From: Larkinella sp. C7
Lineage (GTDB): Bacteria; Bacteroidota; Bacteroidia; Cytophagales; Spirosomataceae
DNA length: 64,000 bases
NCBI RefSeq assembly: GCF_006149005.1
Contig: NZ_VBSL01000004.1
Coordinates: forward strand, 1-64,000
Direction: 5' to 3'
Made by a program: the position numbers and the translations under genes. The notes beneath the pieces are model-generated. The model worked only from the letters and a program-made list of their open reading frames with translations, was not told the DNA's origin and made no database searches. Below, one piece after another: positions 1 through 9,197 of the stretch (its first letter is position 1; the number at the start of each line of letters is the position of its first letter).

Positions 1-4
1 TTAT

Positions 5-1231
5 ATGCTTAATCCAAGATGCTCCACAACTTTTGTTCTTGATCCCCAGTATCCCTACAAGCTTCCTCGCTTGGTTCAGTCTCCAAAAGGGTGGTATATC
101 ATTTATTACATTTGGAATATCGATGATGAAAAACTCGAACGGAAACGGGTTAAAGTCATTGGGCATACGGAAAAGGAAAAACTTAAAGATTCGGACGAAA
201 TAATTGGTTGGCTAACGAAAGAACTGAAAAGCGGGGCTTATGTAGGTGGCGATCCGACAAACGAGAATGATCAGGAGCAACTTGGTCAGAGTGGGGGAGG
301 GCTTGGCAAAAATATGACGTATGAAGATGCGGTTGCCTATTATTTTAAGACCAAACGTGACATAGCAGAAGGCACTACAGGATTGTATCAGACTTATGTC
401 AACCACTTACGGGGTTTCCTGGAAAAGAAGAAGAAAAGTAACATTTTACTTCGTTACATAACAAAGCCGTTGATTCTGGAATTTTTGGATCAGATCGAAC
501 TGGCTGGGAAAACGAAAAATAACATTCTGGGGTTTCACCACTCGTTTTTTGAAGTTTTTGTCGACCGGGAAATTATTGAAAAGAATCCGGTCAACAGGAT
601 CAAGAAATCGAATGTGGAAGAATCCGAAGATCATTTGCCCTTTACCCCGGAGCAGATAAAGGAACTTAAAAATGAAATCCTGGGGAAAGGCGATGAACAA
701 TTGTGGCTATTCTGCCAGTTCATCTATTACACCTTCGCCCGGCCGGGGCAGGAGATCCGTTTGCTGCAGGTAAAGGATATCCTCCCGGAGAGCATCCGGA
801 TCACGGCCAAGCGGGGAAAAACGAACCGGTTTCGATATCCTTTTCTCTCACCAGCCCTGGAGGCCGAAATCATTCGTCTCGGTTTACGAAAATATCCACC
901 GGATTACTACGTGTTCAGTAACCAGAAAAATTCTGATAATCCCCGGCATCCCAACAATTTCAAAGTTATTCCCGGACCGACTCCCCCCGGAAAGAATAGC
1001 TATTACAACCGCCACGTCCGGCACCTGAAGAAACTGGGTCTGTTTGGCAAGGATTACGATATCTATTCCTGGAAACCGACCGGGGTCATTGCGCTCTGGA
1101 GTGCTACCCTGGATTTAAAACTTATCCAGGGGCAATGCGGTCATTCGACAGTCGCACAAACGGATCAATACTTAAAAAAACTTGGGTTAGTCATTCGTCC
1201 CGAAAAGCTCAACGAGTTTCCGACCATCTAA
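5..1231 (+). CDS. Tyrosine recombinase (phage-type integrase)
   Basis: Site-specific DNA strand exchange enzyme, probably the integrase of the decayed prophage to its right. The C-terminal half shows the tyrosine recombinase catalytic set: an Arg in FARPGQEIRLL (about residue 247), a Lys in AKRGKTNR, GHS at 379-381 and the nucleophile Tyr389 in DQYLKK. The usual HxxR box reads YSWK at 354-357, a substitution I recall from other Bacteroidota integrases. The N-terminal half fits an Arm-binding plus SAM-like core-binding domain. Only four bases precede the ATG, so the true start could lie outside the window. Its stop overlaps the convergent tail-protein gene by 4 bp. Confidence 0.9.
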   Translation: MLNPRCSTTFVLDPQYPYKLPRLVQSPKGWYIIYYIWNIDDEKLERKRVKVIGHTEKEKLKDSDEIIGWLTKELKSGAYVGGDPTNENDQEQLGQSGGGLGKNMTYEDAVAYYFKTKRDIAEGTTGLYQTYVNHLRGFLEKKKKSNILLRYITKPLILEFLDQIELAGKTKNNILGFHHSFFEVFVDREIIEKNPVNRIKKSNVEESEDHLPFTPEQIKELKNEILGKGDEQLWLFCQFIYYTFARPGQEIRLLQVKDILPESIRITAKRGKTNRFRYPFLSPALEAEIIRLGLRKYPPDYYVFSNQKNSDNPRHPNNFKVIPGPTPPGKNSYYNRHVRHLKKLGLFGKDYDIYSWKPTGVIALWSATLDLKLIQGQCGHSTVAQTDQYLKKLGLVIRPEKLNEFPTI

Positions 1232-2637
1232 ACCCGCCACAGCTCCGCTTCGCAAATCAGAATCGGATCATCGCCCAGGGCGGTTTTCAGGGAACTGATC
1301 AGGTAATCGACGCCCTGGATGTGGACTTTCTGGCGCAGGGCGAAGCGGGCCAGATCGGCCGCCGACAGATACAGGTTCCGCCGGATCGGGAAGGTGCGGC
1401 CCTTGAACCGCTCAAACCGACGCCAGTGGGTGTCCACCAGATTGCCCACCCCCGACCACAGCAGCGTCTGGCCCGCGTGGGCATTCGTCGCGGTCGGTAC
1501 CCCGGCCACCAGACCGTTGTAGAACAACAGCCGGTTGCTGAGCACCGGCTTGCTGTCTTTGTTCAAAACGCTGAATCCGGTCTGGCTGGTGGTGGCCAAT
1601 CCCGAAACAGGGTCGGTCAGCAGGGTCGAAAACCGCGACTTGACGGGCAGCAGCACCCCACCCGCATTCTCGTCGTTTTCCGGGGTCTGGTACTTGTCCA
1701 TCACCGCCGGAATGGGCTTCATGGTCGCATCATTGCCGTCGATCTCGTAGCTCAGCTCCAGCCGCCCGTGCTGGTCGGGAATGCGCAGGTGGGCCGTACC
1801 CGTTTTGTAACTCCAGTTGGTCAGCGTGGGCTGGGCCAGCACGTCGTCCACAAAATCAATCGTGCAGATCTTCCGGCGCACGTTGAAGTCCAGCCACAGG
1901 TTGAAGAGTTTCCGCAGTTCGATCAGCAGCCCGCCCAGCGTGATTTCCGGCAGGTGGTTGCTGTAGGTCAGCGTGGTCTGCTCGTCCAGGGCGTACAGAT
2001 TGTAAAACACCAGCCGCTGCATCGCCGGATCATCCATGAAGGCCCCCTCAAAGCGCCAGTCCGTCAACTCGCCGTAGCGTTTCAGGATCTGGTGCAGAAA
2101 AAACATCGGCACCCGCGCGGTGGGTAAATAGCTGCCCGCCGTATACTGGTTCACCTGATTGGTAAAACCGCCCACGGCCTGATTGCCATAGAAAGCCGGG
2201 TTGTGAATGGTGGGAAAACAATACCGGTTCACCAGCGGATCGACGCTGGCCACCGGCGACACCGGAACCGGTTCACTGCCCAGTGCGGTGAGCTGCGAAA
2301 GCGGGATCAGTTGGTAATCGCCGAAAATATCGCCCAGATTCTGGGTGAAATACAGACTGTAATCGGGGGTGGTTTCGCGGATTTTGACGTAGCCTTGCTC
2401 GACGATGGTGCTCTGGTGGTACTTCTCGCAGTACCAGCGCCGTTTACTGCTTTCTACCTGGGGATTATGCAGGTGCCCCAGCACCCGCCGGTTGGTGGGG
2501 GTGCTGGGCAACTGGAAATCATAGATGCGGCTGCCCTGCACGGTCGAAAAATCAAACAGCGGGCTGAATTGCTCCAGCGTCAGCACCATCCCCGGTTTGC
2601 GGTCGACCGACACGCCTTCGATGCGAATGTCTAACAT
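1228..2637 (-). CDS. Putative phage tail structural protein
   Basis: 469-residue protein without a signal peptide or membrane segment, rich in beta-type sequence. Its N-terminus (MLDIRIEGVSVDRKPGMVL) and position directly after a tape-measure-like gene suggest a tail or baseplate component of the prophage. The ATG overlaps the preceding gene's stop as TAATG, so translation is probably coupled. The frame is intact, in contrast to most phage genes here. The assignment rests on context and general resemblance; I do not recognise a named family. Confidence 0.55.
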   Translation of the reverse strand: MLDIRIEGVSVDRKPGMVLTLEQFSPLFDFSTVQGSRIYDFQLPSTPTNRRVLGHLHNPQVESSKRRWYCEKYHQSTIVEQGYVKIRETTPDYSLYFTQNLGDIFGDYQLIPLSQLTALGSEPVPVSPVASVDPLVNRYCFPTIHNPAFYGNQAVGGFTNQVNQYTAGSYLPTARVPMFFLHQILKRYGELTDWRFEGAFMDDPAMQRLVFYNLYALDEQTTLTYSNHLPEITLGGLLIELRKLFNLWLDFNVRRKICTIDFVDDVLAQPTLTNWSYKTGTAHLRIPDQHGRLELSYEIDGNDATMKPIPAVMDKYQTPENDENAGGVLLPVKSRFSTLLTDPVSGLATTSQTGFSVLNKDSKPVLSNRLLFYNGLVAGVPTATNAHAGQTLLWSGVGNLVDTHWRRFERFKGRTFPIRRNLYLSAADLARFALRQKVHIQGVDYLISSLKTALGDDPILICEAELWRV

Positions 2638-4095
2638 TATTTCAGGTTGCTATCGTTGTTGACGACGTTGATGGCATTCATGACGTTGACCACGTTGTGC
2701 ACGCTGACGCTCAGTTCCTTGGCGGCAATGCGGTCGAGGTAGCCGTTGGCCGTGCCCAACTGGTTGGCCAGGCCCACCAGCGTGGCGTTGGTGGACGACA
2801 GCATCTCGACGGTGTCTTCCGTGTTCCGGGCGATGGCCGTCATCATTTGCTGGGACTTGGTGATTTCGGCGTTGGTCATGGAAACTGCCCCGGCCGCATC
2901 GCCATCGACGCCTTCCACATCGCCACCCCCACCGTAGTCCCCATAGTCGCCCCCGCCCGCGTCGGCCGCGTACTGCTGGGCTTCCTCCAGAGCCTTCTGC
3001 TGCTCTTTCTCGGCTTCCATCTGGGCGATTTTGGCTTCGAATTTGGCCTGCTCGGCGGCTTTTTTCGCTTTGCCCGACCCAAACAGGTACATGCGGCCGC
3101 CCTGCAGCGGTTCCAGATACGAGCGGTAATCACCGCCGTCACCGAAGACGGCCCCGCTCCGGGCCATGATCGGCGCGCCGTTGCGGTGCAGCGAGGAGTT
3201 GAGCAGCTTGTCGATGATGGGCCGGTTGTTGCGGTAGGTGTTGCGCGACAGGATCATGATGGGTTCACCCCCTTCCATTTCGCCGACCTCCTGACCCGAA
3301 TCCCGCCGGACCAGGGCAATGCCCGACTGGCCGTACTGACTGCCGTGGCCGGGGCCATTCGGCACCCCGCCGTTGCGCAGATACCCACCCTGGGCGTAGG
3401 AAGGCGGTTTCTGGGATTTGATGATCCCGATCTGGATGGCCGCCATAGCCGCCGAGGCCGCCACCCCGATCAGCCCCAGCGGAAAGCCCATCGTCGCCAG
3501 CGATTTGAGAGCCGCCATAGCCGCATTGATCAGCGCCATGGCAATCTGCATGGCCTGATCGCGTTTCCAGGCTTTGAGCTTTTCCTGCTTTTCCTTTTCG
3601 GCCGCATCGGCGTTGATCTTGGCGATGGTTTTCTCGTACTGCTCCTTGGAGATCTTGCCTTTGTCGTACTGGTCCTTCCACGACTTGAGCTGGGATTCCT
3701 TCTCTTTCTCGATCTTTTTGAGCTGGCTGTCGAGGTATTTCTGGTTGAGCTGCTGGAGAGCCGCCACGGCCTGACCGGCCACCTGCAGGGTTTCCTGGCC
3801 TTTCTGCGTGAAGTCCTGCAGGGCCTTCTGGTTCCTGGCCTGCTCGTTGGCCAGCTTCTGGTTCAGCAGGGTCATGAACGAGGAATAGTCTCCCTGCATG
3901 AGTCCTTCGATGGCATTGAAAAACTGCTGCTGGTTGGCCAGCCGCTGGGCGGTGCGCTCCTGGGTCAGCGTCGTTTTGTCGGCTTCGTACCACCCCTTTT
4001 TTTTCAATGGCCCGCTGGAACATCTGTACGCCATCGTGCACAATCTCCTGGGCTAGATGGGTCAGCTCATCGAGCAAATCCATATCGTCGCTCAT
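2637..4095 (-). pseudogene. Tape-measure-like phage tail protein, frameshifted
   Basis: From ATG at 4095 the frame reads MSDDMDLLDELTHLAQEIVH and continues to an A8 run (T8 at 3997-4004 on the plus strand). There the coding frame moves by +1 into a 450-residue open frame ending at 2637. That frame has a long coiled coil rich in K, E and Q, a hydrophobic Ala/Gly-rich segment (MALINAAMAALKSLATMGFP region) and a glycine-rich tail, as in the C-terminal parts of tape-measure proteins. An intact tape-measure protein is normally much longer, so the gene also looks internally deleted. The long frame could start at an internal codon (4043), but no good start is seen. Confidence 0.6.
3997..4004. other. 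A8/T8 homopolymer at frameshift
   Basis: Eight T on the plus strand, read as A8 followed by GGGG in the minus-strand tape-measure-like gene. Removing one A would join the two frames as EKKGWYEAD. It may be a decay mutation, a sequencing error, or less likely a slippage site. Confidence 0.6.
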
Positions 4096-4416
4096 TGTTC
4101 GGTCATTTTAACGTACACCTTCGCACCGCTGGGCGGGTTATAAAAACTCACGCCGTCCGTGCCGAAGAGCCAGAGGTGTTCGGCTCCTTCCTGGTTAAGC
4201 ACCACCGACCGGTCGATGACCACCGCACCATTCGAAAACACTTCGATGCGGTAGGTCTGGCCCGGTTTGCCCGTCACCATCAAATACCACCAATACAGAT
4301 CCCCCTGCACCGGGAAATTCAGACCCGCCGTAGAGGAAAAATTTCAGATCGGGGTGGGAAGTGGCCCACTGCTGGAAGTAGTCTGCGTAGGATGAAAAAT
4401 CGCCGGAAAGCATCAT
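4092..4416 (-). pseudogene. Phage protein fusion remnant (copy 1 of duplicated junction)
   Basis: Two phage gene pieces fused with a frame change. The first (from 4416 or 4413) reads MLSGDFSSYADYFQQWATSH and continues to LYGG. The second, in the +1 frame, reads LNFPVQGDLYWWYLMVTGK and ends TEQ at 4092. The last codon overlaps the ATG of the next gene (ATGA at 4092-4095). The second piece is about 85-90 percent identical to 9389-9607 by eye. The function of either parent gene is unknown; their place before a tape-measure-like gene suggests head-tail or tail genes. A deletion that joined two genes explains the structure best. Confidence 0.6.
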
Positions 4417-4540
4417 GTTTGGATGGTTTCCGGCGAAAATAGGGCCCCTGCGGGTGAGTTGACAGGATGGATTTATTACTCTAATCCGCAATAGTGGCCG
4501 CAACTGAGTCAACTAAAGTTGTAATTGACACAAACTCAGA

Positions 4541-5410
4541 CTAGCGGGGCGTGTAGGTGAAAGTTCGGCTATTACCATAGTTGTCGGCCTCTGAAATGGG
4601 CAAACCATTGGCATACTGTATTGTACTTACCTGGTTAGTTTTATTAATTTGATCCAGTGAAATATTTAGATCCCTCGTTACACCAGCTCGGGTTCTGGTC
4701 AGGTTATTGGGAGACATAAACCGATAAATGGCAGTTTCGAAAAGATCAAAACCGTATAGTGGGTTGGGTTTGTCATCAAATTCATTCAAACGTCTTCCCC
4801 GCAGAATTACTTGTTTTGTTACGGCATCGGTTGTAACCAGGTCGATAACGGTTATGTTGTTACGAGCATCGAATTGCAGAGTTTCAACTTCTGTATAAAA
4901 AACATCAGGGCCATATTGACTGGTGCGATCCTGGTCAAAATAATAATCGCGATTAATCTTATGTATGCGGTTCTGCCCATCGTACTCAAACCGTTCAACC
5001 CAGTAGGTTCTATCTATACCCGGATAGGTTCGGGTAATTCGAGTGCGGGAAATGGGCCTGCCGTTTGCATCGTAAGTGTAATTCATAAAAAGAGCACCAC
5101 TTCCTGGGAAGTTAGGAATAAATGTCCGCGCTATCTGGATTAATTTCCCACCCGGATCATAAGTATACGTTTCTTCCCATTTAATGTCAGTTTGCCCTTC
5201 ATTAGAATAGGTAGCAGTTGCTGAAATCGGTTTAGCCTCGGCGTTATAACGAATGTCGTATTCCCGGTTGGTGGTGATAACCTCCGAAATATGTGTGAGA
5301 AGTAGCTTTCGCCCCTGCGGGTCAACTAGCTCACGGTGATCGGTAATACAGGATGCTACAAAAGTTGAAATCAGAAAAAGGAGGAGGATTGTGCGATAAA
5401 AGTAAGTCAT
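4541..5410 (-). CDS. YD-repeat lipoprotein
   Basis: Lipoprotein with signal sequence MTYFYRTILLLFLISTFVAS followed directly by the lipobox Cys, so it should be anchored to the membrane facing the periplasm or surface. The mature part consists of beta-strand repeats such as YTYDPGGKLIQI, YTYDANGRPISR and FEYDGQNRIHKI, of the YD/RHS type common in Bacteroidota lipoproteins of about 290 residues. I place the start at the second Met (5410) because it gives a compact signal peptide; an ATG at 5422 is also possible. It lies between prophage pieces and may be cargo. Substrate or partner is unknown. Confidence 0.7.
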   Translation of the reverse strand: MTYFYRTILLLFLISTFVASCITDHRELVDPQGRKLLLTHISEVITTNREYDIRYNAEAKPISATATYSNEGQTDIKWEETYTYDPGGKLIQIARTFIPNFPGSGALFMNYTYDANGRPISRTRITRTYPGIDRTYWVERFEYDGQNRIHKINRDYYFDQDRTSQYGPDVFYTEVETLQFDARNNITVIDLVTTDAVTKQVILRGRRLNEFDDKPNPLYGFDLFETAIYRFMSPNNLTRTRAGVTRDLNISLDQINKTNQVSTIQYANGLPISEADNYGNSRTFTYTPR

Positions 5411-5422
5411 AAAGGTGTACAA

Positions 5423-5558
5423 GTTTAAACGAATGAAACTTCAAACTTACAAAAATACTATCATGTACAAATAAAGATAATTGCTTATATTTTACCATAG
5501 ACTGACGGGAGGCTTCACTAAATTATTTTCATACAACCTTCTGTCGAATTGGATAGCA
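5423..5558. other. Short AT-rich spacer upstream of lipoprotein gene
   Basis: Contains no convincing reading frame. It separates the lipoprotein gene start from the downstream end of the terminase-region remnant and presumably carries the lipoprotein promoter, though I find no clear TAnnTTTG element. Confidence 0.3.
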
Positions 5559-6205
5559 TTATCCGCCGAACGAATCACGGTGATCTTCCATCTCCTTTTC
5601 CATCCGCTCGGTTTCCCGTTTGATCTTCAGGTTGTTGTCACGGAGGAAAATCCAAACCGTGTGAACATTCTGTTTGCAGACCTGATCAAAGTGATCCGCA
5701 AGCCGGGCAGTTCTTTGCCCATCGTGTCGGTTTTGTGGAAGGTGAACAGGACCTTGTTGGGGTTCTCGTAACTGGCGACGGTTTCGGCCATCGCGTCGAG
5801 CACCTTCTTCTGGTGGGCCTTTTTCTCGTCCTCGTTTTCGAAGCCTTCCGCGTCGAAATAATCGTCGGGAATGCTGATGTGGTGGGTGATGAAATAGCCG
5901 TTATCCAGCCCCTTGTCGTTGAACACCGGCACTTTGTTGGACACCTTCGTCCAGTTTTCGGTGCCCCACCAGGGCGAAAGGGCGAATCCAGGGCTTCTTT
6001 CAGACCGGGCATCACCACCAGATCGTCAGCCCGACCAGTCCCCATTTGCTTCGCGGAAACCGGTCGAAGATCATGCCGACTTTGAAACCCAGGGTGGTGG
6101 TTTTGCCCGACCCGCGCCCGGCGTTGAAGGTTTTCCGGCGGGCGCGGCTGCGGAGGAATTTGATCTGTTTGGGGTTCGCGTATACTTTCAAATCCCACTT
6201 TGATC
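5559..6205 (-). pseudogene. Phage terminase/structural gene mosaic remnant
   Basis: Read on the minus strand, four in-order fragments can be followed in changing frames. The first carries LKVYANPKQIKFLRSRARR and the Walker A motif NAGRGSGKTTTLGF, typical of the large terminase ATPase. A short VVMPGLKEALDS piece follows. The third (5967 to about 5690) begins PWWGTENWTKVSNKVPVF and is open for about 90 residues. The fourth begins DHFDQVCKQNVHTVWIF and ends MEDHRDSFGG stop at 5559. Each piece is well conserved coding sequence, so loss by internal deletions rather than random drift is likely. The third and fourth pieces belong to phage genes I cannot name. Confidence 0.6.
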
Positions 6206-6261
6206 CAAACAGGGAGCCTTTTTAGTAGAATAAGACGAACAAGCAAAAGCCTTGTGTAAAG

Positions 6262-7773
6262 CTACTCTTTATTCGGTATTAAGTCGGCCAAAGCACGCTC
6301 GGCCGCTTTGTTCTTCGGATTTAGTTCCAACGATTTACGATACATGAGAATGGCTTCTTGTCGACGTCCAACTCCTTTTAACCCTTCTGCATAACTATCG
6401 TAAACATTCCAACTAGCAGGATACAAAACCGTATTCAATCGCAAGACCTCCAAACCCGCCGGTTGATACCCATTATAGAACATTTGCAGTCCCAGACGAT
6501 TCATCTCCTGCTCATTCAGATAATAATGAGTCGTATCGGTTTTATGGGCGTTGAGTTGTTCCAAGGCCGACTCGGTACCAGTCTTGATCAGGGTTCGGGC
6601 ATAGATGTTCGCCAGAGATTGTTTGTTCGCCAGGAAGGACCCACTATTCAACACTTCAAACAAATTAACCCCAATGCCATGGGTGCCCCGGTGTGTTACA
6701 TTATTGAGCAGGATCACTGTTTGATCTTTCGTGATATTTCGTAAAAACAGCGTAACAGCTCCGGGCATACCGCCACTGTGGAAAACCACCTTGCCAGCGG
6801 TCGTATCTTTTAATATCATCCAACCCAGGCCATAATAAGCGGAAGTGTTTCCCCAACCGGTGGTGGCTAGCTCCTGATTAGTGAGCCGGGTTGGCCTCAA
6901 GGCTTCTTGTAAGGTAGAAGCCTTGAGGAGTTTAGATCCATACAGCGCTCGATCAAATAAGAGCAAATCGCCGGTCGTACTAATCACATTCGCTTGCCCA
7001 AGTAATCCCCCCAGATTATGCAGCTCAATGCGATTTCGTGGCAGTGAATCGACACGCTGCCGAAGCCAGGGAGCATAGGTAGGCGAATCATAGCCTTTCA
7101 CCCGATGCGGATCGGGCACCTTCAGGAGCGGGGTACTAACATAGGTATGACTCATACCGGCGGGTTGAAAGATGTACCGTGTCAGGTACGATGGAAAGGC
7201 AAGGCCACTGACCTTTTCAACGATTAACGCCAGTAAACCATAGCCGCTGTTGGAGTAGCTCCACTTTTCTCCGGGGGAAAACCGAATCGCTCTATCGGAC
7301 TGATTAATGGCTGGCACTAAATCAGCGATGGTAAAAATTTTACCCGTATCGGCCGCATAGGGTTTTTCCAACATCTGCAAGTCAGCTAATCCGGAGGTAT
7401 GAGTAAGTAAATGCCGAATGGTGATCTGCGGATGACTAAACGTAGGGAGATAGTTTTTCACGGGATCGTCCACCTTGAGCTTTCCTTTCTGCTTCAACTG
7501 TAGGATTGCCACCGAGGTGAATAGTTTAGAGACAGAGGCTAATTGAAAGGCAGAGTGTTCATCCAGCGGCACTCGATTGGCAACATCCGCCAAACCGAGT
7601 GATTTCTGGTAGAGAATGGCTCCTTTTTGGGCGATTAGGATATTACCCGCCAATTCATCATTCGCAAATTGCCCTGCTACTAAGTTGTCAATCTTTTGAA
7701 GATGGGGCTGGGCATAGAGGAAATTGTCAAACTTAAAACAAGTAATAGTCAGCAGAATAAGCAGTGCTTTCAT
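6262..7773 (-). CDS. Serine hydrolase (beta-lactamase/DD-peptidase fold) with TPR tail
   Basis: Exported class C beta-lactamase-like serine hydrolase, 503 residues. It has all three active-site motifs: SVSK (Ser80, Lys83), YSN (173-175) and HSG (332-334). A C-terminal extension from about residue 440 contains a TPR-like helix pair (AEGLKGVGRRQEAILMYRKS). The start is set at 7773, where MKALLILLTI begins a signal peptide ending near FLYAQ; the open frame extends 28 codons further upstream without such a signal. Substrate is unknown: members act on peptidoglycan peptides, beta-lactams or esters. A perfect 16-bp palindrome lies 16 bp upstream of the start. It sits between phage fragments. Confidence 0.85.
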   Translation of the reverse strand: MKALLILLTITCFKFDNFLYAQPHLQKIDNLVAGQFANDELAGNILIAQKGAILYQKSLGLADVANRVPLDEHSAFQLASVSKLFTSVAILQLKQKGKLKVDDPVKNYLPTFSHPQITIRHLLTHTSGLADLQMLEKPYAADTGKIFTIADLVPAINQSDRAIRFSPGEKWSYSNSGYGLLALIVEKVSGLAFPSYLTRYIFQPAGMSHTYVSTPLLKVPDPHRVKGYDSPTYAPWLRQRVDSLPRNRIELHNLGGLLGQANVISTTGDLLLFDRALYGSKLLKASTLQEALRPTRLTNQELATTGWGNTSAYYGLGWMILKDTTAGKVVFHSGGMPGAVTLFLRNITKDQTVILLNNVTHRGTHGIGVNLFEVLNSGSFLANKQSLANIYARTLIKTGTESALEQLNAHKTDTTHYYLNEQEMNRLGLQMFYNGYQPAGLEVLRLNTVLYPASWNVYDSYAEGLKGVGRRQEAILMYRKSLELNPKNKAAERALADLIPNKE

Positions 7774-7788
7774 GAGACAGTTATATGA

Positions 7789-7804
7789 TACGAAATATTT
7801 CGTA
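7789..7804. promoter_or_regulatory. 16-bp perfect palindrome, possible operator
   Basis: TACGAAATATTTCGTA is its own reverse complement and lies 16 bp upstream of the serine hydrolase start, a position suited to a dimeric repressor or activator. No regulator gene is adjacent. Chance AT-rich symmetry cannot be excluded. Confidence 0.35.
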
Positions 7805-8001
7805 GATGTTAACCGCAACACGTATGCCATGACTGAAAATAGGGCTTTATTTGTCAATAAAGCTTACTAACCCGCTGGCACTTGTCCAAATCCGGACAGG
7901 TGGTGTTCGTTTCTGTACAGCAATCTCGATGTCAGTAATCGTATGTTGGTAGCCATGTACTGTCTCTTTAAATGCTCGTTAACTTCAGTTATCATGCTGG
8001 C

Positions 8002-8031
8002 AAAATCCCGGATGCAAAGCTTCCGGGATTT
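8002..8031 (-). terminator. Intrinsic terminator hairpin
   Basis: Perfect 10-bp stem AAATCCCGGA/TCCGGGATTT with a 9-nt loop, followed on the minus strand by TTTTG. It lies just 3' of the decayed phage gene ending at 8037 and is suited to end its transcript. Confidence 0.65.
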
Positions 8032-8036
8032 ATCGT

Positions 8037-8558
8037 TTAGCCAAACAAATTATGCTCCTGGTCTGGACGATTGAACAGAGGTAGATCCGAAAAGCCCAGA
8101 TGCGCGGCAGAGTAGTCCTTGATTCGAAAACCGGTCAGTTCCCGAAACCGGTCTTCGAGGTTCAGTCGAATCGCCCGCGTGGGCGATTGGTAACCGTTGG
8201 GTTTGTACGTCCGGACAACGAGCTTGAAGGCCGCATCTTAGTCGCAATGCTCCGGATTGATCTGAAAAATCTCGTAAAACCGCTTGACCGATCCCTGCAG
8301 CGAGGGCAGCCGGTCCATGCGACCCTTGACGAAACTAATCCGACCGTTTTCGAAACAGTGTTCCAGGATGTGCCCCAGCGGGGTCTGGTTTTTCAGCAGC
8401 GACATGACCTTACTGGCTTCCTGCGAGGTGATCCCGTCTTCCTTCATCCGGCGCATTTAGGTGATCTCACGGGCTTCCTGCCGCGGTCCGGCCAGACTCC
8501 GTTCGGCATCTTCGTAGTCGATGATGAGCTTGATTTTACTCTCTTCAACCTGGTTCAT
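8037..8558 (-). pseudogene. Phage-associated gene with two in-frame TAA codons
   Basis: A single frame runs from ATG 8558 (MNQVEESKIKLIIDYEDAER) to a TAA at 8037, 173 codons, and is interrupted only by TAA at 8457-8459 and at 8238-8240. Coding quality is the same on both sides of each stop: the middle part includes SQEASKVMSLLKNQTPLGH and the last part includes YKPNGYQSPTRAIRLN. No frameshift is needed. One C to T change per site (CAA to TAA) would explain both stops. The middle piece alone (8238-8456) could still be translated from its own ATG. Family not recognised; gene order suggests an early phage packaging or regulatory gene. Confidence 0.5.
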
Positions 8559-8842
8559 GGGGTGGCAGTAGGGGACTGTATGGGGCTGTCCACCAAATTG
8601 AAAAGCCGCCCCGGGTTGAAACAGGAGGGCTTTAGAAAATACGCTTCATCGAATTTTTACTCAGTCCGAATTCGTACTGGTAAAAAAGTAAGTATTTTTC
8701 ATCTATTTTGATGTCGATCTAAAATAGGAAATCTAAAATAAAATACCGCTTAATTCATTATCGGATCAATTTCTTTAATAATTATCAGACATTGTTTACC
8801 TTGCGATCAAGTAAGTAGTAATACTGTAACGTGTACACCTTA

Positions 8843-9112
8843 ATGTTAACCCAAATGTTCCCCCTATTCAGAAACTGGAAATTAAACCGAGCCCTTCGAG
8901 AAGCTAAAAAACGTCAGTTTTTTAACCGACTGGAAGCCATGCGAGATTGCAATCGTCTGTATGCTTTCGGGAAAGAACACTCTGTCGTCAAGCACGCCGA
9001 TGTCGATGTTTTTTGGGTCGTCCCCAAAAAGCATGTAAAACCCCTTATTCAGGCGGGTCATATCGAAATAGACCCTTACAAAAAAATATTTACCCCAAAA
9101 TTACAGCGATAA
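8843..9112 (+). CDS. Small basic hypothetical protein
   Basis: About 89 residues, rich in Lys and Arg at the N-terminus (REAKKRQFFNRLEAMRDCN), ending in a compact segment (VDVFWVVPKKHVKPLIQAGH). I do not recognise it. I use the ATG at 8843; a GTG 12 bases upstream is an alternative. A terminator-like hairpin follows at 9163-9196, which supports a real transcript. It is the only plus-strand gene within the phage remnants and may be phage-borne or a later insertion. Confidence 0.5.
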   Translation: MLTQMFPLFRNWKLNRALREAKKRQFFNRLEAMRDCNRLYAFGKEHSVVKHADVDVFWVVPKKHVKPLIQAGHIEIDPYKKIFTPKLQR

Positions 9113-9162
9113 ACCTCAGTCTTAACGATTTAAATAAATACTCATAGCTACGTGCAAATCGG

Positions 9163-9196
9163 AAATCCCTCCGTTGGTTGATGGGGGGATTTTTTG
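9163..9196 (+). terminator. Intrinsic terminator
   Basis: Stem AAATCCCTCC with GGGGGGATTT (one mismatch), followed by a T tract, 50 bp after the small basic gene. Orientation fits the plus strand. Confidence 0.6.
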
Positions 9197-9197
9197 T

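Noticed and set aside
1135-4442. Long plus-strand open frames (330 and 581 codons) opposite the phage tail genes
   Set aside because: They mirror the minus-strand genes, have low-complexity Gly/Arg/His-rich translations and no family features.
8037-8558. Genetic code change (TAA read as Gln) in the phage
   Set aside because: Only one gene shows it, neighbouring phage genes use TAA/TAG as normal ends; decay is simpler.
8100-8711. 203-codon plus-strand frame
   Set aside because: Opposite the phage gene with two TAA stops; composition is that of an antisense frame.
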